Origin: Aldehydirespirator sp965220485
Lineage (GTDB): Bacteria; Actinomycetota; Acidimicrobiia; Acidimicrobiales; Aldehydirespiratoraceae
NCBI GenBank assembly: GCA_965220485.1
Contig: OZ244832.1
Span: 1,860,001 to 1,924,000 of the forward strand
Length of the DNA: 64,000 bases
Reading direction: 5' to 3'
The notes under the pieces were generated by a model. The model did not search any database, was not told the DNA's origin, and worked only from the letters and a program-made list of their open reading frames with translations. Both the position numbers and the translations under genes were made by a program. Shown here piece after piece: positions 26,007-35,175 of this stretch (position 1 is the first letter of the stretch; each line of letters starts with the position of its first letter).

Positions 26007-27962
26007 GTGACTCTTGCCGCGTCCGGTCTGGCCAAGGCCTACGGTGCCCGCCGGCTCTTCGAGGGCGTGACCCTGCATCTGTCCCCGGGTCGGCGCATCG
26101 CGCTCGTGGGCGGCAACGGCACCGGCAAGACGACCCTGCTCGAGATTCTGGCCGGCCTGATCGAACCCGACGCCGGCGCCGTCACCAAGCCCCGCTATGC
26201 CCGGATCGGGTACCTGCCCCAGGATCTGCGCGAGGTCTCCGAAGGCACCGTCCGCGAGCACGTGACGGCCGGGGCCGGACCGCTGGCCCAGCTGGCGCCG
26301 ACTCTCAAAGATCTGGAGCACAGACTCGGCCGGCCCGGAGGGCGCCAGGACGATCTCGTGGCCCGCTACGGCGAGGTCCAGGCCCAGTTCGAGCAGCTCG
26401 GCGGATACGCGCTCGAGGCTGAGGCAGCCAAGGTCCTGGCCGGGCTCGGCTTCTCCGCGGCCGACTCGGACCGGCCGGTTGCGGAGCTCTCGGGTGGATG
26501 GAGGATGAGGGCGGCCCTGGCCCGGCTCATGGTGTCCGAGCCGGACATCCTGCTGCTCGACGAGCCCACCAACCACCTGGATGTCGACTCCATGGCCTGG
26601 CTGGAGCGGCACCTGGCTGCGTGGCCTGGTTCTCTGCTCTTCGTCAGCCACGACCGGGACTTCATCGACGCGGTGGCGGACCGGATCGTTGAGCTTGCGT
26701 CCGGCGCGGCCATCGCCTACGAGGGTGGCTTCGCGGAGTTCGTGGTGGCCCGAGAGGAGCGCCTGCAGCGCATCGAGGAGGCCGCAGTCCGCCAAGCCCG
26801 CGAGGTAGCCCGCATCGAGCGCTTCGTCGAGCGCTTCCGCTACAAGGCCACCAAGGCCCGCCAAGCGCAGAGCAGGGTCAAGACCCTCCAGAAGCTGGAG
26901 CGGATCCATGCTCCCAGCCGCTCTGATCTGGCCGCCCGCTTCGCCTTCGGTGCGCCGCCCCGCTCCAGCCGGGTGGTGGCCGAGCTTGAGGGGGCCACCG
27001 TCGGCTACCCCGACGGCGACGGGCCGGTCGTCTCTAACGCGAGCCTGGCGGTGGAACGGGGCCAGACCGTGGCCTTGGTGGGACCCAACGGAGCCGGCAA
27101 GACCACCCTGCTGAAGCTGATCCTGGGCGAGCTGTCCCCCACTTCGGGCACCGTCCGGGTCGGTGCCAACGTCAAGGTGGGCGCCTTCCATCAGCACCAG
27201 GCCGATGAGCTGGACGGCACCAAGCGAGCCATCGAGGTATTCTCGGCCGGCATCGATCCGGGACGCCGGAACCTGCGCACAGTGCTGGGCGCATTCGGCT
27301 TCCGCGGCGACGACGCCGACCGGCGAGTGGCGGAGCTGTCCGGCGGCGAGCGCACCCGCCTGGCCCTGGCCCGCCTGATGGTGGAGCCGGTGAACCTGCT
27401 GGTGCTCGACGAGCCCACCAATCACCTCGACCTGCCCAGCTGCGACATCCTCGAGGACGCCCTGACGGCCTACCCCGGCACTGTCCTGCTGGTGACCCAC
27501 GACCGCCATCTGATCCGCTCGGTCGCCGGCGCGCTGATCGAGGTTCGCCACGGTCGGGCGGTGTGGCATCTGGGAGCGGACGAGTCGGTGCTGTACCCGG
27601 ACGACTCGCCGGACCCAACGACGCTGTCTCGCCGGAACCCGGAGGATCCCAGGTCGCCGCGGGCTGCCTCCGGTGCCGATCGGGCCGAACGCCGGCGGGC
27701 CAGCGCCAAGGCTCGGGCCGCCACCAGCCAGCTCCGGAGGCGGGTGGCCGATCTGGAGCGGGCCTGGGGAGATGCCGACTCCGAGGTGGCCGAGCTGCAT
27801 CGCCGGCTCAGCGACCCGTCGATCTATGACCGGCCTGAGGAGGTCCGGGAGCTGGCCTCGGCCCACGAGGCAGCCGTGGACCGGGCCGCCGCCCTGCTGG
27901 CAGAGTGGGAGACGTCGTTGGCCGAGTTCGAGGCCCTGAGAGCGAGCACCAATGGGTTGTGA
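26007..27962 (+). CDS. ABC-F family ATPase (ribosome-associated)
   Basis: A 651-residue protein with two ABC ATPase domains and no membrane segments, the ABC-F layout. Domain 1 has Walker A GGNGTGKTT, signature LSGGWRMRAALA and Walker B LLLDEPTNHLD. A linker rich in Arg, Lys and Glu follows (IERFVERFRYKATKARQAQ). Domain 2 has GPNGAGKTT, LSGGERTRLALA and LVLDEPTNHLD. A charged, probably coiled-coil C-terminus ends the protein (residues about 560-645). Family members bind the ribosomal E site and act in translation quality control or antibiotic resistance; which one applies cannot be told from sequence. Leaderless GTG start. Confidence 0.92.
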   Translation: MTLAASGLAKAYGARRLFEGVTLHLSPGRRIALVGGNGTGKTTLLEILAGLIEPDAGAVTKPRYARIGYLPQDLREVSEGTVREHVTAGAGPLAQLAPTLKDLEHRLGRPGGRQDDLVARYGEVQAQFEQLGGYALEAEAAKVLAGLGFSAADSDRPVAELSGGWRMRAALARLMVSEPDILLLDEPTNHLDVDSMAWLERHLAAWPGSLLFVSHDRDFIDAVADRIVELASGAAIAYEGGFAEFVVAREERLQRIEEAAVRQAREVARIERFVERFRYKATKARQAQSRVKTLQKLERIHAPSRSDLAARFAFGAPPRSSRVVAELEGATVGYPDGDGPVVSNASLAVERGQTVALVGPNGAGKTTLLKLILGELSPTSGTVRVGANVKVGAFHQHQADELDGTKRAIEVFSAGIDPGRRNLRTVLGAFGFRGDDADRRVAELSGGERTRLALARLMVEPVNLLVLDEPTNHLDLPSCDILEDALTAYPGTVLLVTHDRHLIRSVAGALIEVRHGRAVWHLGADESVLYPDDSPDPTTLSRRNPEDPRSPRAASGADRAERRRASAKARAATSQLRRRVADLERAWGDADSEVAELHRRLSDPSIYDRPEEVRELASAHEAAVDRAAALLAEWETSLAEFEALRASTNGL

Positions 27963-28033
27963 GCGCGTCGCAGCGCGATGTTGTGGTTTCCCGCTCGGCT
28001 GGTGATTCGCGCCGATCCGCTCGGCCGCTGGAC

Positions 28034-28039
28034 TAGAAC
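28034..28039 (+). promoter_or_regulatory. -10 box for the leaderless ligase gene
   Basis: TAGAAC, 7 nt before the ATG at 28047. It departs from TANNNT at the last base, so support is moderate. Confidence 0.4.
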
Positions 28040-28046
28040 CGGCCGG

Positions 28047-29591
28047 ATGCTCCTAGCCGATCTTGTCGCCTGCGCCGACGCGGTGGCCGCCGCCGCGGCG
28101 CGCAACGTGAAGATCGAGTCCCTGGCCCAGTTGTTACGGGGCGCAGACGGCCCTGAGACTGGTGTGGTTGCCGGGCTGGTCGCCGGGGATCCGCGCCAGG
28201 GTCGGATCGGCGTGGGCTGGGCGACGGTGGCGGCGCTGCGGACGGCCACAGCCCAGCAGCCGACACTTACCGTGGCCGACCTCGACGGCATGCTCGATGA
28301 GGTATTGGACGCATCCGGCGAGGGATCGACCCAGAGGCGCCTCGACCTCCTCGACGGCTTCCTGGCCCGGGCCACAGCTGCGGAGGCCGACTTCGTGAGG
28401 CGGCTGCTGGTTGGAGAACTGCGCCAGGGAGCCAGCGAAGGAGTGGTGGTGGAGGCTGTGGCCCGAGCGGCCGGCGTTGCTCCGTCCTCGGTTCGCCGGG
28501 CCCTGATGCTGGTGGGCGACTTGGGCGAGACGGCCAGCATCGCCCTCACCTCCGGTGGGCGCGGGCTGGAGGCCGTCGGTTTCCGGGTCTTCCGACCGGT
28601 TCGACCCATGCTGGCCTCCACCGCCGACGACGCGGCATCAGCCGTGGCTGAGCTGGGCCGGTGCTCGGTGGAATGGAAGCTGGACGGGGTCCGCATCCAA
28701 GCCCATCGGAGAGGAGATGCAGTCAGGATCTGGACCCGCAACCTGAACGACGTGACCGACCGTCTCGGCGAGGTGGTCGATGTGGTGCGCCGCCTTCCCG
28801 TGCACACCACAGCCCTGGACGGCGAGGTGATGGGACTGGCCGATGATCTCGCGCCGGTCGCGTTCCAGGACACCATGGGCCGCGTGGGCACCCGACGCAC
28901 CGATGAGGCCACCCCCGCCCGGACGGGAACCGTGAGGGTCAATCCCGTGTTCTTCGACGTGTTGCACCTCGACGGGCGCGACCTGCTCGACGAGCCCCTG
29001 GAGGTCCGATTCGAGTGCCTGTCCCGCGCCGCCGCCGACCATCGGGTGCCCGGTGTCATCACCGCGGACCCGGACGAGGCCGAGCAGGTGTTCGCCTCCG
29101 CGGTGGAGGCCGGCCACGAGGGGGTGATGGTGAAGGCGGCCGGCGCGCCCTACGCCGCAGGACGGCGGGGCAAGGCCTGGCGCAAGGTGAAGCCGGTGCA
29201 CCGCTTCGACCTGGTGGTGTTGGCGGTCGAGCCCGGCAGCGGGCGCCGCCGAGGCTGGCTGTCCAACATCCACCTCGGTGCCCGCGACGAGTCTGACGGA
29301 AGCTTCGTGATGGTCGGCAAGACGTTCAAGGGCATGACCGACGAGATGCTGCAGTGGCAGACCCGACGCTTCGAGGAGCTGGCCACCAACCGCACGGCCC
29401 ATGTGGTGGAGCTGAGGCCCGAGCAGGTGGTGGAGATCGCAGTCGACGGCGTGCAGCGGTCGAGCCGCTACCCGGGCGGGGTTGCTCTGCGTTTCGCCCG
29501 GGTGCTGCGCTACCGCAGTGACAAGTCCCCTTCCGACGCCGACACCATCGCCGCGGTCCGCAGCCTCAGAGGCCGAGCGGACACGCCGTAG
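28047..29591 (+). CDS. ligB: ATP-dependent DNA ligase
   Basis: Seals nicks in double-stranded DNA using ATP. The 514-residue protein has an N-terminal ligase domain (about 1-190), the adenylation domain with the nucleotidyl-lysine motif EWKLDGVRIQ (motif I), DGEVMGL (motif III), HEGVMVKA (motif IV) and KAWRKVKPVH (motif V), and a C-terminal OB-fold. The order and length match actinobacterial LigB, a non-essential ligase usually accompanying NAD-dependent LigA. The ATG at 28047 is preferred over an upstream ATG because of the -10 box spacing and the typical N-terminus. The last codons (after VRSL) run into an R2 repeat end, which supplies the stop. It is tandem with the ABC-F gene. Confidence 0.92.
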   Translation: MLLADLVACADAVAAAAARNVKIESLAQLLRGADGPETGVVAGLVAGDPRQGRIGVGWATVAALRTATAQQPTLTVADLDGMLDEVLDASGEGSTQRRLDLLDGFLARATAAEADFVRRLLVGELRQGASEGVVVEAVARAAGVAPSSVRRALMLVGDLGETASIALTSGGRGLEAVGFRVFRPVRPMLASTADDAASAVAELGRCSVEWKLDGVRIQAHRRGDAVRIWTRNLNDVTDRLGEVVDVVRRLPVHTTALDGEVMGLADDLAPVAFQDTMGRVGTRRTDEATPARTGTVRVNPVFFDVLHLDGRDLLDEPLEVRFECLSRAAADHRVPGVITADPDEAEQVFASAVEAGHEGVMVKAAGAPYAAGRRGKAWRKVKPVHRFDLVVLAVEPGSGRRRGWLSNIHLGARDESDGSFVMVGKTFKGMTDEMLQWQTRRFEELATNRTAHVVELRPEQVVEIAVDGVQRSSRYPGGVALRFARVLRYRSDKSPSDADTIAAVRSLRGRADTP

Positions 29592-29700
29592 TTCCCGAGG
29601 ACTTCGCAAGGCGGTGAGCGAGGCCGTGGCCCGAGCGGCCCGTGAGCTCAGCGGACAAGAGCGGGAGACCAGGGCCGGGCTCGGCCAGATCTATAGGCTC
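29569..29700. repeat. R2-type repeat remnant between ligase and the DUF3039 gene
   Basis: Contains agaggccgagcgga at the left and the R2 core (gtgagcgaggccgtggcccg) at 29612-29631. It is an incomplete member of the R2 family found at 35.2, 35.7, 42.3, 44.8 and 45.2 kb. It overlaps the 3' end of the ligase gene. Confidence 0.6.
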
Positions 29701-29706
29701 ACGGCC

Positions 29707-29997
29707 ATGACCGGCACCACCAGCATCTCCACCACCGACGCGACCGAGACGACCCCGGCGCCCGGGACTTCCACGGTCACCGAGCCCGACATTCGACCGG
29801 TCACCGATGACGGGGACCATGATCGCTTCGCTCACTACACCCGCCGGGCCGACGCCAACCGGGCCTACGTCGAGGGCACGCCGGTGCGGGCCCTGTGCGG
29901 CAAGGTCTGGGTTCCGAGCCGGGACCCGTCTCGATACCCGGTCTGTCCGGAGTGCGCCAAGATCCGGGAGCGACTGCGCAGGCGGGTGTTCAACTGA
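29707..29997 (+). CDS. DUF3039 domain protein
   Basis: A 96-residue protein whose second half matches DUF3039: FAHYTRRADANRAYVEGTP, ALCGKVWVPSRDPSRYPVC and CPECAKIRERLR. The spaced cysteines (ALCGK, PVCPEC) suggest a small zinc-binding module. The first 40 residues are a Thr-rich variable tail. The family is widespread in Actinobacteria and has no assigned function. The start is the ATG 7 nt after a TAGGCT -10 box at 29694-29699, so it is probably leaderless. It sits 29 bp upstream of a membrane protein gene on the same strand and may be cotranscribed with it. Confidence 0.85.
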   Translation: MTGTTSISTTDATETTPAPGTSTVTEPDIRPVTDDGDHDRFAHYTRRADANRAYVEGTPVRALCGKVWVPSRDPSRYPVCPECAKIRERLRRRVFN

Positions 29998-30026
29998 GCA
30001 GCAAGGGCTTGGCGCTAGGGACGACG

Positions 30027-30440
30027 ATGCGCATCCACCTGCAGGGCACGTTACTGCTGATCGTGCTGCTGCTCGTCTTCTGGTGGACGCTGGACTGGGC
30101 TGTTCCGGTCCTGGACGGCGCCCTGCTCGGCGAGGACGGCGCCATCGTGGCCCGAGCGCCTCTGGAGGTGGACAACCCGGCCGACGCAGACCGTGTCCTC
30201 GAGCAGGATGAGCCGCTCGACGGCAACGAGGTGGCCCAACTGCAGGGCGCACTGACCCAGTTCGACTACAGCCCAGGCCCGATCGACGGCATCATGGGCG
30301 AGCTGACCCGCCAGGCCATCGACGAGGCCAAGGCGGACCTCGGACTGGTGGAGGCCTCGGACCGCAGGCTGCTCGAAACCCTCGAAGCTGCGCTGGAGGC
30401 CCTCAGCTCCGCATCGGACTCGGGCGAGCCCGGCCCCTGA
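30027..30440 (+). CDS. Membrane-anchored peptidoglycan-binding-like protein
   Basis: A 137-residue protein with one N-terminal transmembrane segment (GTLLLIVLLLVFWWTLDW, residues 7-24) and a short extracytoplasmic part. Residues 70-118 resemble a PG_binding_1 module (VAQLQGALTQFDYSPGPID followed by GIMGELTRQAI), a three-helix fold that binds peptidoglycan in many cell-wall enzymes. No catalytic domain is present. The ATG is chosen because the hydrophobic segment follows directly. The stop is 1 nt before the ATG of the following DNA glycosylase gene, so the two are probably one transcript although the functions differ. Confidence 0.7.
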   Translation: MRIHLQGTLLLIVLLLVFWWTLDWAVPVLDGALLGEDGAIVARAPLEVDNPADADRVLEQDEPLDGNEVAQLQGALTQFDYSPGPIDGIMGELTRQAIDEAKADLGLVEASDRRLLETLEAALEALSSASDSGEPGP

Positions 30441-30441
30441 C

Positions 30442-31368
30442 ATGGCATCTCCCGGCCGCACCTCGGCGGAAACTCCACGAGCCGCTCCGGACTGCTCCAC
30501 AATATTCCGACCCCGCTATGACCTGAACCTGAAGGTGACGTTGATGTGGGTGAAGACGTCGCAGCGGCGCCAGGGCGTCGGATGGTGGGCCACTGAGACG
30601 CCCGACGGATCGGCTTCTGTGGCCTTCCGGGCGGTCGGCGGTGAGGTTGTCGCCGACGCGTGGGGGCCGGGCGCCGAGTGGGCCATCGACCGGGTGCCGG
30701 CCCTGCTCGGCCATGACGACGACCCCAGCGGCTTCCAGTCCCGCCACCCGGTGGTGCGCGACCTCGTGTCCCGGCTCGGGGTGCCCCGGTTGGGCGCCAC
30801 CGGGCGCTGGTTCGAGGCGACGGCCACCGCCGCCGTCTACCAGCGCGTGGTCAGCGCCGACGCCCGGACCGCGGTCGCCCGGCTGGGTCGTCTCTACGGC
30901 GAGGAGGTGCCCGGAGGGAGCCCACTGCCGTTGTTTCCGGGACCAGAGACACTGCTCGCAGTACCCGACCACGGCTTTCATCGCGCCGGCGTGGACCGAG
31001 CCCGAACCCGGGTGATACGGGTCGCCACAAAGCACGCGGACCGCTTGGAGGCTCTCAGTGACGTGCCCGCTGCGGAAGCCCGGCAGTGGCTGCAGCGCCT
31101 ACCAGGTGTGGGGCCGTGGACGGCGGCCCGCACCACCGGCGCCGCGGCCGGAGACCCCGACGCGGTGCCGGTAGGCGACCTGCACGTTCCGGTACTGGTC
31201 ACCTACGCCCTCAGCGGCACCACCGACGGCGACGACGACTCGATGCTGGAACTGCTGGAGCCCTACGCCGGCCATCGGGGCCGGGTCGTCCGCCTGGTCA
31301 AGGCGGCGGGCATCGGCCCGCCCAGGCACCACCCCGCCCCCACCCGCTTCGACATCAGCCGCATCTAG
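30442..31368 (+). CDS. AlkA-like DNA-3-methyladenine glycosylase (HhH-GPD)
   Basis: Base-excision repair of alkylated bases. In the 308-residue product, residues 20-110 look like the N-terminal beta domain of AlkA-type proteins (FRPRYDLNLKVTL onward). The helix-hairpin-helix follows (LQRLPGVGPWTAARTTG), and the catalytic Asp lies in PVGDLHVPVLV, the usual distance after the hairpin. The start is the ATG 1 nt after the upstream stop; an internal ATG at 30544 would cut the beta domain. It converges with a second alkylation-repair gene, with only about 10 bp between the stops. Confidence 0.85.
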   Translation: MASPGRTSAETPRAAPDCSTIFRPRYDLNLKVTLMWVKTSQRRQGVGWWATETPDGSASVAFRAVGGEVVADAWGPGAEWAIDRVPALLGHDDDPSGFQSRHPVVRDLVSRLGVPRLGATGRWFEATATAAVYQRVVSADARTAVARLGRLYGEEVPGGSPLPLFPGPETLLAVPDHGFHRAGVDRARTRVIRVATKHADRLEALSDVPAAEARQWLQRLPGVGPWTAARTTGAAAGDPDAVPVGDLHVPVLVTYALSGTTDGDDDSMLELLEPYAGHRGRVVRLVKAAGIGPPRHHPAPTRFDISRI

Positions 31369-31378
31369 CCTCCCGGCG

Positions 31379-32086
31379 CTAGGCGGTTCTGGCCGCTTGG
31401 CGGGCAGCCTTGGCAGCCCGGTGGGCCAGGGTGCGCTCCACGTAGGGGGCCACTTCGGGGGTCTTGCAGCCGGTCTGGCCGTGGTCCACCTGCACCGCGC
31501 CGATGCGGCGGGCCGCGGCCAGCACCGAGCGGCGCAGGTTGCCGTCGCGCAGCGCCATGACGATGAGCGCTCCGTTCATCTCGTGGCGGACCCGGTTGGG
31601 CCGCTCGTCGATCTCGGCCTCGATCTGGCCCATCAGGCCCCGCAACTCCCCGACCGACCAGACCTCGGGATCCTCAGCGGTGCACATGACGATGAACCAC
31701 CCGACCGACGCGGGCCACTCGTCGGGTCGGTCCCGCCACGAGTAGCTCAGCGCCCGGGCGTGCGGCGTCTGCGCGCACAGCCCGCCGAGGCCCTCCGCCA
31801 AGATGTAGTTGTCGACGTCGCGCAGCCACCGGCTGGCCAGCGGCTCGTCCACCGCGGCCTCATCCGCCACCCGCAGGGCCAGCACTCTGGCGTCGTGGTT
31901 GCCCGTGTCCCACAGGTCGACGGCCAAGGGGTGGTTGGTCTTGATCGGCTTGGCGATCCGGCCGAGTTCGGCGTAGCTGACCCCGAACATGGGCTCGGCT
32001 GCGCCGTGGCGGGCGTACACCTTGCGGTTCTGGGCAGTCCCCACCGCCTCCAGTTCCGCCATCACTGCACTGACGTTGCTGCTCAC
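31379..32086 (-). CDS. AlkD-like DNA alkylation repair protein (HEAT-repeat)
   Basis: A 235-residue all-helical protein resembling the AlkD/DUF family (MAELEAVGTAQNRKVYARHG, GVSYAELGRIAKPIK, HDARVLALRVAD, EMNGALIVMALR). AlkD proteins recognise alkylated purines through HEAT-like repeats. Residues DNYILAEGLGG and SVGWFIVMC correspond to the conserved core. The GTG at 32086 is chosen because gaggaga lies 4 nt upstream; an ATG a few codons earlier lacks such a site. It sits tail to tail with the AlkA-like glycosylase gene, which suggests a shared repair theme. Confidence 0.8.
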   Translation of the reverse strand: MSSNVSAVMAELEAVGTAQNRKVYARHGAAEPMFGVSYAELGRIAKPIKTNHPLAVDLWDTGNHDARVLALRVADEAAVDEPLASRWLRDVDNYILAEGLGGLCAQTPHARALSYSWRDRPDEWPASVGWFIVMCTAEDPEVWSVGELRGLMGQIEAEIDERPNRVRHEMNGALIVMALRDGNLRRSVLAAARRIGAVQVDHGQTGCKTPEVAPYVERTLAHRAAKAARQAARTA

Positions 32087-32932
32087 CGTCTCTCCTCGCA
32101 TCAGTTGACCCACCCGTTGAAGTCGCTAGTGAACAAGCCGTAGGCCAAACCGTCAACGCTGGCCACGGAGTTCGATAGCACGACGACTCCTTCACGCGCC
32201 ACCGGATCGAAGCCGATGAACGAGCTGTGGCCGCCCGTGCCTCCGTTGTGCCACACGAACTGGCGGCCGCCCTCTTCGGCGGTTATCCACCCCAGCCCAA
32301 TGTCCATGCCCAGTTCCGGGTCCGTCCGTTGCGGAACATGAGCACGCTCCATCGCCTCCCGCAAAGGCGACTCGCGCAGACCGAGATTCGCTTCGATGAA
32401 CGTCAGCAGGTCGTTCACGGTGGAACGCAGCGCCCCTGCACCAGCAAGGGCAGTGAATTCCCAGTTGGCGGCAGGCTGGAGGGACTCGTCGTGCCCGACG
32501 GCGAGGCGCCGCTCAAGCGGCGGCGTCAGCGTGACAGCCGTGTCGGCCATCTGCAGCGGCTCCAGTATCCGCTCGGTCACGAGGGTCTCGTAGTCGGTGC
32601 CCTCCCGGAGGGCGAGCGCATGGCCCAGTAGGCCGTAGCCGACGTTCGAGTACTCGACCGCCTCGCCGATGCCCCGTCCCAGCTCGTGCGACGACAAGAA
32701 TGCGTAGAGACGGTCGACGGTGTAGTCGGCGTACGGGTTGGGCCAGTCTTCCGGGTCGAGGTTGTCGGGCAGGCGGGGCAGCCCCGAACTGTGAGTGGCC
32801 AAGTGGCCCAGCGTGATCTCAGCGCCGTTGCGGGTCGGCATCTGTGCCTCGGCGCCCAGGAGGCTCTGTACCGGCGTGTCGAGCCCCAACTCCTCCCGCA
32901 ATACGAGGTCGGCCAGCAGGGTCGAGGTGAAC

Positions 32933-33043
32933 ACCTTCGTGATGGAGCCGATCTCGAAGACGGTGTCTCCGCGCGTCGCCAATCTGGCCAACAACAACGC
33001 CATGGACCTTCGTGATGGAGCCGATCTCGAAGACGGTGTCTCC
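32933..33043. repeat. 38-bp direct repeat 73 bp apart inside the beta-lactamase gene
   Basis: accttcgtgatggagccgat and the following 18 bases occur at 32933 and 33006. The 35 bp between them are unlike the gene. The unit encodes the catalytic Ser-Ile-Thr-Lys motif, which is therefore present twice in different frames. Confidence 0.9.
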
Positions 33044-33183
33044 TGACGGCTGTGTCGGATCGTTGGCGCTGAGGCATCCGTATCCGACGAGGATGCGTCC
33101 TTCCGGACTGGCCACGCCGACTACGACGCCGACGCCCTGCCGTTCGTCGTCGACGAACTGCTCCAGGAGCCTGCGTATCTTCG

Positions 33184-33290
33184 GCTCGCTCACCGGCTGC
33201 GCGTCCGGCTCGCTCACGGGCTGGGCGTCCGGCTCGCTCACGGGCTGGGCATCCGGCTCGCTCACGGGCTGGGCATCCGGCTCGGCCTCA
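33184..33290. repeat. 24-bp in-frame repeats encoding the EPDAQPVS linker
   Basis: Four copies of a 24-bp unit (ggctcgctcacgggctgggc and variants) encode the Pro/Glu/Asp linker between the lipobox and the hydrolase domain. Confidence 0.85.
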
Positions 33291-33387
33291 GCCGCGTTGT
33301 CCGTGCCGCCGCAGGCGGAGCACCACAGCGACAGTACGACACCGGTGGCTGCGACAGCGAGCGCCCTACTCGTGGAACCTGCTCCTC

Positions 33388-34017
33388 TCAGGCCAATCCC
33401 AACTCGGACATCCGGTCCAGCACCCGCTCGGTCTCCGCGCCGATGGTGGTGTTGTCGCCGTGGCCGGTGTGCACGACGGTCTCGTTCGGCAGGGTGAGCA
33501 GGCGGTCGCGGATGCTGCACAGGATGGTGGGCTCGTCGCTGTAGCTGCGTCCGGTTGCGCCCGGTCCTCCGCAGAACAGCGTGTCGCCCGACAGCACCCT
33601 GCCGTCCGCCCCGTCGTGGAAGCAGCAGCAACCGGGCGAGTGGCCCGGCGTGTGGATGACCCCGAACTCGTGGCCGCCCGCGGCCAGCACCGACCCCGGC
33701 TCCAGGTCGCGGTCGGGAGCGTCAGCGGGATGGATCGCGTCCCACAGCATCCGGTCGCCGGGATGCAGCAGCACCGGCGCGTCCACTGCGGCGCGCAAGG
33801 CCACCGCCGCGTTGATGTGGTCGTTGTGGCCGTGGGTGCACACGATGGCCACCACCCGCCGTCCCCCCACTGCGGCCGCGATGGGCTCGTGGTCGTGGGC
33901 GGCGTCGAAGATCAGCACCTCGCGGTCGTCTCCCACCAGCCAGATGTTGTTGGTGACCTCCCACTCGCCGCCGTCGAGGGCGAAGATGCCGTCGGTCGTG
34001 ACCAACTCGATGGGCAT
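33388..34017 (-). CDS. MBL-fold hydrolase paired with mycothiol-dependent formaldehyde dehydrogenase
   Basis: A 209-residue metallo-beta-lactamase-fold protein with all zinc ligands: THGHNDH (residues 61-67), HTPGHS, SGDTLF and HTGHGDNTTIG. It starts 20 bp after the stop of the S-(hydroxymethyl)mycothiol dehydrogenase gene on the same strand. In actinobacteria an MBL hydrolase often accompanies that enzyme and is thought to hydrolyse the S-formylmycothiol product, releasing formate and mycothiol. That role is an inference from context and family. The stop overlaps what would be the 5' region of the disrupted lipoprotein gene. Confidence 0.85.
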   Translation of the reverse strand: MPIELVTTDGIFALDGGEWEVTNNIWLVGDDREVLIFDAAHDHEPIAAAVGGRRVVAIVCTHGHNDHINAAVALRAAVDAPVLLHPGDRMLWDAIHPADAPDRDLEPGSVLAAGGHEFGVIHTPGHSPGCCCFHDGADGRVLSGDTLFCGGPGATGRSYSDEPTILCSIRDRLLTLPNETVVHTGHGDNTTIGAETERVLDRMSELGLA

Positions 34018-34037
34018 GGCCTCGGCTCCAGTCCCGC

Positions 34038-35123
34038 CTACAGGACGACGACGGAGCGAAGCACCTCGCCCCGCTCCATCTTATGGAAGGCCTCCTCCAC
34101 GTCGCCGAGGCCGATCGTCTCCGACACGAAACCGTCGAGATCCAACCGGCCCTGGAGGTACAGGTCGATCAGCATGGGGAAGTCGCGGCTCGGCAGGCAG
34201 TCGCCGTACCAACTGGACTTGAGGGCGCCGCCCCGGCCGAACACCTCGATGAACGGCAGTTCGATGGTCATGTCCGGTCGGGGCACGCCCACCAGCACCA
34301 CGGTGCCGGCCAGATCGCGGGCCTCGAACGCCTGGCGATAGGTGACAGGCAGGCCGACCGCCTCAATGGCTACATCCACCCCGTTGCCGCCGGTGAGGGC
34401 CTGGATCGCCTCCACGGGATCGGCCGCGGAGGAGTTGACGGTGTGGGTCGCGCCGAAGCGGGTGGCCCACTCGAGCTTGCGGTCGTCGATGTCCACGCCG
34501 ATGATCGTCGAGGCACCGGCCAGCTTCGAGCCGGCGATGGCGGCGTCACCCACTCCCCCGCAGCCGAACACGGCCACGCTGTCGCCCCGGCCGACACCGC
34601 CGGTGTTGATCGCCGCGCCGATGCCGGCCATCACGCCGCAACCGAGCAGTCCGGCCGCAGTGGGCGGCGCCGACGGATCGACCTTGGTGCACTGGCCCGC
34701 GGCGACCAGCGTCTTGTCCGCGAAGGCGCCGATGCCCAGCGCCGGCGACAGCTCGGTGCCGTCGGCCAGGGTCATCTTCTGGGACGCGTTGTGTGTGTTG
34801 AAGCAGATGTTGGGCCGGCCCCGCAGGCACGACCGGCACTCGCCGCACACGGCCCGCCAGTTGAGGATCACGAAGTCGCCCGGCGCCACCTCGGTCACGC
34901 CGTCGCCGACGGACTCCACCACGCCGGCGGCCTCATGGCCCAACAGGAAGGGGAACTCGTCGTTGATGCCGCCCTCCCGGTAGTGCAGGTCGGTGTGGCA
35001 GACGCCGCACGCCAGCACGGCCACCACCGCCTCACCCGGCCCGGGATCGGGTATCACGACATCGGTGATCGTGACGGGCTCGCCCACCGCCATAGACACC
35101 ACTCCTCGCACGGTCTGGGGCAT
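34038..35123 (-). CDS. mscR: S-(hydroxymethyl)mycothiol dehydrogenase
   Basis: Oxidises the formaldehyde-mycothiol adduct, and probably reduces nitrosomycothiol, using NAD. It is a 361-residue zinc alcohol dehydrogenase. The catalytic zinc site is in CGVCHTDLHY and LLGHEAAG. The structural zinc cysteines are in CGECRSCLRGRPNIC. The Rossmann nucleotide motif is VFGCGGVGDAAI, followed by the acidic residue of IGVDIDD that selects NAD. The ATG at 35123 is preferred because caggagga lies 7 nt upstream. Family length is about 360 residues. Mycothiol is made only by Actinobacteria, so the gene supports the host assignment. It forms a two-gene unit with the MBL hydrolase. Confidence 0.9.
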   Translation of the reverse strand: MPQTVRGVVSMAVGEPVTITDVVIPDPGPGEAVVAVLACGVCHTDLHYREGGINDEFPFLLGHEAAGVVESVGDGVTEVAPGDFVILNWRAVCGECRSCLRGRPNICFNTHNASQKMTLADGTELSPALGIGAFADKTLVAAGQCTKVDPSAPPTAAGLLGCGVMAGIGAAINTGGVGRGDSVAVFGCGGVGDAAIAGSKLAGASTIIGVDIDDRKLEWATRFGATHTVNSSAADPVEAIQALTGGNGVDVAIEAVGLPVTYRQAFEARDLAGTVVLVGVPRPDMTIELPFIEVFGRGGALKSSWYGDCLPSRDFPMLIDLYLQGRLDLDGFVSETIGLGDVEEAFHKMERGEVLRSVVVL

Positions 35124-35175
35124 GTCTCGGTCCTCCTGTCGGTCCTTCCGGGCAGACGCGGGCACACTACCGCGC

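Larger units (their letters stand above)
32101..33387 (-). pseudogene. Disrupted beta-lactamase family serine hydrolase lipoprotein
   Basis: The mature domain is intact from EIGSITKVFTSTLL (Ser-x-x-Lys nucleophile motif) through EYSNVGYGLLGH (Tyr-x-Asn) and VWHNGGTGGHSSF (His-x-Gly), as in class C / penicillin-binding-like esterases. Upstream, a lipoprotein signal (VLSLWCSACGG), four copies of an EPDAQPVS linker and the beginning of the domain lie in another frame. A 73-bp duplication of the Ser-x-x-Lys region (32933-33043) shifts the frame by one. There is also no ATG, GTG or TTG in frame between the upstream gene's stop and the lipobox; a GTT sits where a start would be expected, just after gagagga. 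The gene is probably inactive. Confidence 0.8.
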
